From JBMNKL01 sp050261495 (lineage in GTDB: Bacteria > Bacillota > Clostridia > Acetivibrionales > DTU013), in contig JBLNDI010000149.1 of assembly GCA_050261495.1 (NCBI GenBank), positions 1-48,179 of the forward strand: DNA of 48,179 bases, written 5' to 3'. Of this stretch, positions 42,281 to 48,179 are shown in pieces. The number at the start of each line of letters is the position of its first letter. Position 1 is the stretch's first letter. Under the pieces are notes generated by a model that was not told the origin of the DNA, searched no databases, and saw nothing but the letters and a program-made list of their open reading frames with translations. Both the position numbers and the translations under genes were made by a program.

Positions 42281-43290
42281 AAAATCGCGGATTGGGATGG
42301 CTCGGGTTTTGTTTTTTTCATATACAGCTCCTTTATTACGTTTTCAATCGGCGGTTCGCTTACCGTAAGGTCGCTGATGACGTATTTTTCGTTTATGATG
42401 TGGATGAAGCGGTTCAAATCCGTCATTTCCATGTCAAGCTCGAACTCGCAGATATAAGGGGAAGTTTTGGCGGTCAACTGAACCCCGGGTATGCCTGTCA
42501 TGCCGGGTATTTCTCTTTTTGCGGCCAGGCTTACCTTTTTCTTCGCCCCGGAAAGCTTGCGAAGCGCATCCAGCGTGTCGTCAAAAACAATTTCCCCGTG
42601 ATTTACAACGACGACCCTGTTAGCCAGCTGTTCCACGTCGCCAAGATCATGCGTGGTCAATACGAAGGTGACGCCTTTTTTGTTTTGTTCCCGGATAAAA
42701 TCACGGATTTTTTCCTTTGCTATCACATCGAGGCCAATGGTAGGCTCATCGAGAAATACGATGCTTGGGTTGTGCAGCATGGCCATTATAAACTCGCACT
42801 TCATCCTTTCCCCGAGCGACAGCTGTCTTGTGGGCTTGCGGATGATATTCCCGAGGTCGAGCATATCCACCATTTCATTAAGCCTGGGTTTGAATTCCGA
42901 CGAGGGAATTCCATAGATTGCCCTGTTCATTTCAAACGAATCCATTGGGGGAATGTCCCAGATCAACTGCGATTTTTGCCCGAAAACCGCGCCGATATGG
43001 GATACGTAAGCTTTACGCTGGCGCCATGGAGTAAAACCCATGATATCGACCTCGCCCGAAGTGGGATACAATACGCCGGTCAGTATTTTGAGGGTTGTGG
43101 ATTTGCCTGCGCCGTTCGGACCCAGGAAGCCAAGTAATTCCCCTTTTTTAACATTCAGCGTGATTCCCTTCAGGGCTTCGATCTTTATGCTTTTCCGTGC
43201 GAAAAGGCTTTTTACCGCGTCCAGGAAGGTACTTCCACGCTCGTAGGTAATATAGGTCTTTTTCAATTCCTTGATTTTTATTATATCCAT
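42277..43290 (-). CDS. ABC-2-type exporter ATPase
   Basis: The 337-residue ATPase shows Walker A GPNGAGKST near 57, Q-loop FGQKSQ, signature LSLGERMKCE (the usual form for this exporter subfamily), Walker B IVFLDEP and H-loop TTHD. The C-terminal ~90 residues form an accessory domain (KREIPGMTGIPGVQL and onwards). It pairs with the two six-helix ABC2_membrane_6-type proteins encoded just upstream. This class is mostly uncharacterised; relatives move drugs or lipids. I prefer ATG 43290, eight bases after GGAGGG, over the GTG at 43299 that overlaps the previous stop. It ends four bases into the convergent hydrolase gene. Confidence 0.88.
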   Translation of the reverse strand: MDIIKIKELKKTYITYERGSTFLDAVKSLFARKSIKIEALKGITLNVKKGELLGFLGPNGAGKSTTLKILTGVLYPTSGEVDIMGFTPWRQRKAYVSHIGAVFGQKSQLIWDIPPMDSFEMNRAIYGIPSSEFKPRLNEMVDMLDLGNIIRKPTRQLSLGERMKCEFIMAMLHNPSIVFLDEPTIGLDVIAKEKIRDFIREQNKKGVTFVLTTHDLGDVEQLANRVVVVNHGEIVFDDTLDALRKLSGAKKKVSLAAKREIPGMTGIPGVQLTAKTSPYICEFELDMEMTDLNRFIHIINEKYVISDLTVSEPPIENVIKELYMKKTKPEPSQSAIF

Positions 43291-43295
43291 CCGTA

Positions 43296-44078
43296 TCACC
43301 CTCCCGCGCTTGTATACTTTGACAACATAAACCGCCAGAATAAAATGCTCAGTACCAGGAACAGCGCCAGGACCAACGCGGCCGGCAATATCCCGGAAAT
43401 ATCCTTGCCGAGCAGGGCCGAGGCCGGGTAAAAAGCAATCATGGCGACGGGTATGACATAGCTTATGACGGTTTGAAAGGACTTGCTGAAGATCGTTCTC
43501 GGGTAATTGCCAAATGACGTGATGCTGTCAAAAATCTCGTAAACCCTGCTGTTTCCGACCCATTTGAACACGCTTGCGGCCATCAGCACGGCAAATGAAA
43601 ACATGGCCATGACGGAAAAAAGAAAAACAGATATGAAACGAAGCCACTGAACCGTATCAGGCTGCGGCAATTGCAGCAGCGAGAAGCATGATATAAGAAG
43701 GCCGCCAGCTACGGAGCCGATGCTGTCAGGTTCAAAACCGGTCGCGATTGAAATGAACAGCACCGAAACCGGTTTGATCAACAACAGGTCGTATGTCCCT
43801 TCCCTGACGCGAACTAACGTATTGTAAACGATGCCGAAGAACAGCAGGTCCGCGATACCCTTTGACAGCATGAAAACTCCCTGCAGCAGCATTATTTCAT
43901 GCATGCTCCAGCCGGGGAACGAGGCGCCCGAAGCGTAAATGAGCAGCGTAATGAACGGGAAAAGCATCTCGGATACGAAAATCATTATGCAGCAGAATAC
44001 GAAATCCGCCCGGTACGCCATCCTGGCAGCAAAGCTGTTTTTCATCGACGTAAAGTAAATATCAAGGGCCCGCATCAT
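43296..44078 (-). CDS. ABC-2-type exporter permease, ABC2_membrane_6-like (2)
   Basis: The 260-residue protein has six predicted membrane helices and the pattern of DUF990-like permeases: a cytosolic N-terminus (MRALDIYFTSMKNSFAARMAYRADF), a loop with LVRVREGTYDLLLIKPVSVLF near 90-112, and RTIFSKSFQTVISYVIPVAMIAFYPASALLG near 195-225. Family members always come as two dissimilar permeases plus one ATPase, as here. Its ATG overlaps the stop of the first permease gene by four bases (ATGA), and its stop is overlapped by the ATPase leader, so the three are translationally coupled. The exported substrate is unknown. Confidence 0.85.
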   Translation of the reverse strand: MMRALDIYFTSMKNSFAARMAYRADFVFCCIMIFVSEMLFPFITLLIYASGASFPGWSMHEIMLLQGVFMLSKGIADLLFFGIVYNTLVRVREGTYDLLLIKPVSVLFISIATGFEPDSIGSVAGGLLISCFSLLQLPQPDTVQWLRFISVFLFSVMAMFSFAVLMAASVFKWVGNSRVYEIFDSITSFGNYPRTIFSKSFQTVISYVIPVAMIAFYPASALLGKDISGILPAALVLALFLVLSILFWRFMLSKYTSAGG

Positions 44079-44908
44079 GTTCCCACCCCCGTGAACTTGC
44101 GAATTCCGAGTTTAAAGAATCCTACTGTTAAAAGAGACATAACCATGACCGCAATTGCCTGGATCCCGACAATCCGGGGTATTTGCACGGTTATTCCCCC
44201 CAGTTCGTAAGACCCGATGCAAACCCTTGCCGGGACATAGGCAATAAATTGAAACGGCAGGAAAAATAGCACCTTCTGAACCGGCATCGGGTAGAATACA
44301 AGGGGAAGAAACACGCCGGAACATATATTCCTCAAGACCAGGAACATCCTTCTTACGCCTGAGGTTCTCGTAAGCCAGAAGGCAGTGATCCCGATGCAAT
44401 AGTCCACCAGGAACATCATCAAGAAGCCCAGTATTATGGAAATTGCGGCGTATACCGGGCTTGCCGGGATGAGGCTGATCCTGAATATAAGGAAAAAAAT
44501 CAGGTATACCGGAATGAACTCGATTGCAAATCCAAGCAGCCTGTGGCCAACCTTCTGGGACAATGCAAAATAAACATGGGACATGGGCCTTAACATGTAA
44601 GTAAGGAATTTGCCCGTATGCACCAGCATTTGCAGGTTCCAATCGGCAAAATCCATGATCAGGTAATTCATCAGCACGGAAACGCCGAAATACGTAATCA
44701 TCTGCTCAAGGGTCAGGCCGTTCACGGTTCCGCGGGCCGCATACACAGCTTTCCAGATAAAAACCTGGACAAGAAAGTAGACCGGTCCGACGAAAAGCGA
44801 AACCAGTACATGTGAACGGTATGCGGCCCATTCCTTATATGTCGCAAGGGCAACCGCCCTCATAATATTTGCGTTTTTTATGAAAGTATTTATTATTTTT
44901 TTCGGCAT
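44075..44908 (-). CDS. ABC-2-type exporter permease, ABC2_membrane_6-like (1)
   Basis: The protein has 277 residues from ATG 44908, preceded at about ten bases by AGGCGG. A TTG at 44944 would add 12 residues but has no good ribosome site. Six membrane helices are visible, with RAVALATYKEWAAYRSHVLVSLFVGPVYFLVQVFIWKAVYAA at the N-terminus, a GKFLTYMLRPMSHVYFALSQKVGHR loop and an FFLPFQFIAYVPARVCIGSYEL C-terminal stretch, all typical of the larger permease partner in this family. It is the first gene of the exporter operon, 69 bases after the stop of the serine hydrolase on the same strand, so the hydrolase could belong to the same transcript. Confidence 0.83.
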   Translation of the reverse strand: MPKKIINTFIKNANIMRAVALATYKEWAAYRSHVLVSLFVGPVYFLVQVFIWKAVYAARGTVNGLTLEQMITYFGVSVLMNYLIMDFADWNLQMLVHTGKFLTYMLRPMSHVYFALSQKVGHRLLGFAIEFIPVYLIFFLIFRISLIPASPVYAAISIILGFLMMFLVDYCIGITAFWLTRTSGVRRMFLVLRNICSGVFLPLVFYPMPVQKVLFFLPFQFIAYVPARVCIGSYELGGITVQIPRIVGIQAIAVMVMSLLTVGFFKLGIRKFTGVGT

Positions 44909-44977
44909 GTCAGATACTACCGCCTGTATAGGGTTAACCGGCAAAATGCCCCGGATTGCCTTGAAACTGCCGTATGT

Positions 44978-46123
44978 TTAGACAATTCCCGCCCACACGA
45001 TATTGCGGAGATTGACCACGGGTTCGGGCAGCCATACTATACCTTCGCAGAGGGGGCAAATATACGCGAGGACCATGTTCTCGACCGGGTCCATGTAAAG
45101 GCCGCACAGCCCGGCGCCTTCGTGCGAGAATGAACCGGGTGATAAAAATGTGTTGTTGGAGTACACGTTCATTCCGAGACCATATTCCATTTCGGTTCCC
45201 CCGGCTCCCCAACAGTAATTCTTTACACCTTTCGTATGGTTCCTTGTCATGGCTTCAACGGTCTTCCTGGAAAGTATGCGGACATTGCCGAGAGTGCCTT
45301 TATTGATTAACATCTGTCCCATTTTCTGCATATCTCCCAACGTGGAGAACAACCCTCCGCCGCCCCTGGGAGGCGCCCATTCGGGCCTTTTCTTTGATTC
45401 GTGGAACCACTTTTCCTCGTATTTGTTGGTGAAGCAAACCCTGCCGGACAGTTCATCCGGCACGTCAAAGAAAGTGTCGTTCATGCCGAGCGGGCGGGCG
45501 ATATTGTCAATGACGTATTTTTCGAAATGTACGCCTGAAACCCTTGACACAATTTCTGCAAGAATAGTGAATCCGGCGGATGAATAACGCCATTCCTTGC
45601 CCGGTTCGACGGCAAGGCTCCCGGTCAGCATCGCCTTGATCCAGTTTTTAGTGCCATAGGCTTTCCAACCTAACGGGTAAGGCTCGAAAAAAACGCCGGG
45701 ATCGGGCATGACGCCGGATGTATGCGTCAGCAGGTGGGTTATGTTGATTTTCTCATACATCGGGTTTTTAAACTCTTTTAAGATTTCCGACACCGACTGG
45801 TCAAGCCTTAGTTTTCCCTTTTCGATCAGCTGCAATATGGAAGTTGCCACAAATATCTTTGTGACGGATGCGATCCTCCTGATCGTGTCGGGCAGGAATG
45901 GCCTGCTGTCGTTGTAACGCAGGTATCCTATGGCTTTATGGGCTATTATGCGCCCTTTCAGGGATATGAGGTATGCCCCTGCCTGGATCATTTTTCTTTC
46001 AATCATCCAGCGTATGTGATTGTCGAGCACATCCAGCTGTGACATGTTGTACCCGGCTTCGTCCGCCGCCATTACGGCGATTGTCTCTGCAGGCATTTTT
46101 GTAAGGATTTCGTTCTCTTTCAT
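44978..46123 (-). CDS. Serine hydrolase, class C beta-lactamase/esterase family
   Basis: The 381-residue protein shows the penicillin-binding fold of the beta-lactamase superfamily: the nucleophile motif S-V-T-K (about 91-94, IRRIASVTKIFVATSIL), a Tyr motif WRYSSAGFTILAEIV (about 179-193, YxS instead of YxN) and SHEGAG near 337 (in place of KTG/HTG). LLTHTSGV is also typical. There is no signal peptide, so unlike resistance beta-lactamases it should act inside the cell, as esterases of this family (EstB-type) or D-aminopeptidase-like enzymes do. AAGGGGGG lies six bases before the ATG. It may be co-transcribed with the ABC-2 exporter downstream. Confidence 0.84.
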   Translation of the reverse strand: MKENEILTKMPAETIAVMAADEAGYNMSQLDVLDNHIRWMIERKMIQAGAYLISLKGRIIAHKAIGYLRYNDSRPFLPDTIRRIASVTKIFVATSILQLIEKGKLRLDQSVSEILKEFKNPMYEKINITHLLTHTSGVMPDPGVFFEPYPLGWKAYGTKNWIKAMLTGSLAVEPGKEWRYSSAGFTILAEIVSRVSGVHFEKYVIDNIARPLGMNDTFFDVPDELSGRVCFTNKYEEKWFHESKKRPEWAPPRGGGGLFSTLGDMQKMGQMLINKGTLGNVRILSRKTVEAMTRNHTKGVKNYCWGAGGTEMEYGLGMNVYSNNTFLSPGSFSHEGAGLCGLYMDPVENMVLAYICPLCEGIVWLPEPVVNLRNIVWAGIV

Positions 46124-46392
46124 ATTGACCCCCCTTGTTAAATAAACCTTGGCTGAAATTGACTTTTCTATTGCGGAAAGATTCCGTTGCCTTGGCGCGT
46201 TCCAACGAGGCCGCCTGCTGCCTGCCTATGCATCCCGGGCTTCCATGATATGCGACTTCCTGAAACCAATTAGTACTCGTCACTTGCGAAGATATGTGAT
46301 GTTTGTACAGCCTCGTCGTAAATGATAGTAAATATTGTAATTTTATCATTGCATCTATTTTCGGTCAATATATAAAAACGAAAAAAACAGAT
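46124..46392. other. Non-coding gap without recognisable element
   Basis: Between the divergent serine hydrolase gene and the promoter at 46393 I see no gene, riboswitch or strong inverted repeat. The T-box and other common leader motifs were looked for by eye on both strands and not found. Confidence 0.5.
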
Positions 46393-46421
46393 TTGTAATA
46401 TTTGCCCATGTAAAGTATAAT
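46393..46421 (+). promoter_or_regulatory. Promoter of the glycoside-hydrolase-like gene
   Basis: TTGTAA (46393-46398), 17-base spacer, perfect TATAAT (46416-46421). Transcription should start near 46428, which argues against the TTG at 46433 as start codon of the following gene. Confidence 0.65.
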
Positions 46422-46516
46422 AAAAAAGCTACTTGCCGAGGAGCCGGCGAAAGAGGCCGGGTAAAGCAGCCGAGGAAGCAGCTGGGAAAAGAAGCCGAGG
46501 AAAAAAGCCGAAAGGC

Positions 46517-48019
46517 ATGCAGGCTGAAAATGCAGTTTATGAAAGGGAGATGCCGATAATCGATATGAATGGCGAAGCATATACGGTACATATGGGACCC
46601 GCCCCGTGCGCCGTCGACCTGGGAGACGGCAGCGAACGCGGCGAATACGTCTGCCAGGATTACATCCTCAATCAATTGGGGAGGCCTCACAGGAGCATCA
46701 ACTTGATGTATTGCTATTATCCGCTGGACGAAGGCTGGCCAACCAGGGCAAGCCTGCTCGGCAACAACCAGGGCGTGTCTTTTGCATGGGATTACCCTTA
46801 TGACGACTACTTCCCTTATGAAGGCGGCATCGGGGGGAATACCGGGGGCGAGCCTTTCAACAGCATGAAGGATGTGCGGCGCCACGGGCAGGATGTCACG
46901 CTGACGCTGACGGTAGACTGCGCCGTGCCGGATGAGCACCTGGTCCGTATTGCCCAGGAATTAAGGCCTTACGGGAGGATGATGCTGCGTATAAACCACG
47001 AGGCTACCGGAGATTGGTTTGCATTTAACAAGCGGTACAGTTACCAGGAAGTTGCGGATTTTTTTGTGCGCTTCCACAACATAATAAAGAGCGAGGCGCC
47101 GAATATCCGTACCATACTGTGCATCGGAGAGGAACCTGAAAAAGAAACCGGGAAGATGAAATATGAAGACGAGTTCAGCGAAGCAATCAGGGTTGCGGAT
47201 ATATGGTCGGGCGATTACTACCTGGCGCTGAACTGGGGTTGGCCTTTCACCGTGGCGGAACGCGGCGGAAAGACGCATAAGCGCTCGCACGCAAGAGATA
47301 TTTATAATGCAAACCGCGGTTCGTATGAGAGGTTTTGCATTGTTAACGGCGGAAGCTCCAAGCCTCTTGTCATTTCCGAATTGAATGCGGACGGCGATGT
47401 GACCGGACCCTATGAACAGGCGCAGATGATGAAGGACTTCTACTGCATGGTGCGGGATGAAAAAGCCGCATGGCTTACGGGCATCACGTGTTACCAGTTC
47501 AGGGACAGGGGACGGCTCGGATTGGAGCTGGAAGATCCGAACTGTCCGACTGTTGGGATTCGTCAGCCTTTGTTTGACGTTTACAAGGAAATCATAAAGG
47601 ATCCTTATTTCCAGCCGTCCATGAAGTACGGCGGGCAGCTGCGCTGTCCCGCCAGGCTGAGATGGGGCGGTTCCGAGGACGCCGACGGACTGGCCATGCC
47701 GCTGCGGTTTGATAAAAACCCGGTGTTTTGCGAAGTGATGTTTGACGATGAAAACCTCAATGCCATGATTGAACTGAACGGGAAATGGTTCTACAAGAAG
47801 CCGGGCGCTAAAACCATCGACCTGATGCCGGCGTTTTACGAAAATCCGCTAAGAGGCCCGTGCGAGCTTATGTTCAAACTGTTCGCCCCTCCCGGCGAGG
47901 GCGTCAACGATCCTTCACAGGGAGCCGATTGGGCTGAAAACTATTATACCGTTATCAACAATCTGCCGAAGTTCCGCATCAGGTACGAACCAATTGAATT
48001 AAGCCGTTATACGCCCTAA
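46517..48019 (+). CDS. Putative glycoside-hydrolase-like TIM-barrel protein
   Basis: I cannot place this 500-residue protein in a named family. It has features of clan-A type glycoside hydrolases: MMLRINHEATGDWFAF, with a Glu in the acid/base position after strand 4 (cf. the HExxG.WF of GH26-like enzymes), and KPLVISELNADG, with a Glu as possible nucleophile after strand 7. They are ~130 residues apart, followed by a C-terminal beta-type region (from about 390). No signal peptide is visible, so it would act on internal substrates. The start is uncertain: ATG 46517 is used here; ATG 46550 or 46565 (after GGGAG at 46545) are possible, and the TTG at 46433 lies too near the predicted transcript start. 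A repetitive GCCGAGGAA-rich stretch (46436-46510) precedes it. Confidence 0.5.
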   Translation: MQAENAVYEREMPIIDMNGEAYTVHMGPAPCAVDLGDGSERGEYVCQDYILNQLGRPHRSINLMYCYYPLDEGWPTRASLLGNNQGVSFAWDYPYDDYFPYEGGIGGNTGGEPFNSMKDVRRHGQDVTLTLTVDCAVPDEHLVRIAQELRPYGRMMLRINHEATGDWFAFNKRYSYQEVADFFVRFHNIIKSEAPNIRTILCIGEEPEKETGKMKYEDEFSEAIRVADIWSGDYYLALNWGWPFTVAERGGKTHKRSHARDIYNANRGSYERFCIVNGGSSKPLVISELNADGDVTGPYEQAQMMKDFYCMVRDEKAAWLTGITCYQFRDRGRLGLELEDPNCPTVGIRQPLFDVYKEIIKDPYFQPSMKYGGQLRCPARLRWGGSEDADGLAMPLRFDKNPVFCEVMFDDENLNAMIELNGKWFYKKPGAKTIDLMPAFYENPLRGPCELMFKLFAPPGEGVNDPSQGADWAENYYTVINNLPKFRIRYEPIELSRYTP

Positions 48020-48089
48020 TGCCTGGCCTTCGGCGGACAGCGGCGGACAGCCGGCATCCACGGAGTAAAATAATCGTAGGAAAAAAGTA

Positions 48090-48179
48090 AAAGAGACCAA
48101 TCTTCTTTGGTAAAATAAAGTTGACACAACCCAAAACCAAGGAAGGAGAGGTCTCTTTGAATAACATTATACAGCAAGT
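48090..48179 (+). mobile_element. Probable left end of an insertion sequence, transposase start truncated by the window
   Basis: An imperfect inverted repeat spans 48090-48158: AAAGAGACC then CTTCTTTGGT on the left, ACCAAGGAAG (one mismatch) then GGTCTCTTT on the right. Right after it comes GGAAGGAGAGG (48141-48151) and a TTG start at 48157-48159 opening a frame (M-N-N-I-I-Q-Q) that runs off the window. A TTGACA at 48121-48126 lies in the loop. The arrangement of terminal sequence, internal promoter and sequestered start is typical of transposase leaders. The IS family cannot be named from seven codons. Confidence 0.45.

Noticed and set aside
48031..48050. Tandem 10-bp duplication CGGCGGACAG x2 just after the last gene
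   Set aside because: Only two copies and no associated structure; most likely simple slippage, not a functional element.

Overview
The window reads as chromosome of a spore-forming anaerobe of the class Clostridia. The pointers are a single-chain pyruvate:ferredoxin oxidoreductase, a spore-coat-type transglutaminase (Tgl), a SpoVB-like flippase, a DUF3787 small protein, GlpP, PPi-type phosphofructokinase signatures and low-GC Gram-positive promoters and ribosome binding sites. I cannot name the species. No rRNA, tRNA or CRISPR array is visible.

Layout. (1) 1-1.55 kb is debris: four ~22-bp repeats that look like an IS21-type end, a 5'-truncated IS110-family transposase with a structured 3' flank, and the last ~90 codons of an argC-like gene. 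(2) 1.6-8.3 kb holds housekeeping genes: a Nudix hydrolase, class I aldolase, an M24 aminopeptidase-like protein, a 54-residue DUF3787 protein at 4473-4637, and the long PFOR gene. (3) 8.4-15.5 kb is a signalling operon: a REC-GGDEF-degenerate-EAL protein followed by two paralogous histidine kinases whose sensor is a cytoplasmic LacI/periplasmic-binding-protein-like domain. (4) 15.5-19.9 kb (minus strand) is a sporulation-flavoured group: two unrecognised proteins, Tgl and a SpoVB-like flippase, with a possible mother-cell promoter upstream.

(5) 20.1-35.2 kb is a visibly AT-richer catabolic island of fifteen genes arranged divergently around a 409-bp control region. Leftward: lipoprotein binding protein, ROK repressor, two NitT/TauT-type permeases and two ATPases, PPi-type PFK, a triose-phosphate-isomerase paralogue, a LarA-like nickel racemase, a NagB-like deaminase and a TauE/SafE exporter. 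Rightward: two SIS isomerases, a class II aldolase and a NagA-like deacetylase. Together these make a deacetylate / deaminate-isomerise / phosphorylate / aldol-cleave pathway for an amino sugar. The transporter and exporter families are those usually tied to sulfonates, and no sugar kinase is present. I propose, as inference only, a sulfoglycolysis-like route for an N-acylated amino sulfosugar, or an otherwise undescribed amino-sugar pathway. A 13-bp element repeated in the control region is the best operator candidate.

(6) 35.4-48.0 kb holds a chemoreceptor with a C-terminal sugar-binding domain that should lie in the cytosol, a ~230-nt strongly structured non-coding RNA (37665-37891, possibly of the raiA class), an acyl-CoA synthetase with GlpP, an Ntn-hydrolase-like C45-type protein, a three-gene ABC-2 exporter, a class-C beta-lactamase-like serine hydrolase and a glycoside-hydrolase-like protein. 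(7) From 48.09 kb the left end of another insertion sequence appears to begin, with its start codon buried in an inverted repeat.

A recurring theme is sugar-binding (PBP-I fold) domains used as intracellular sensors on signalling proteins: two kinases and one chemoreceptor.
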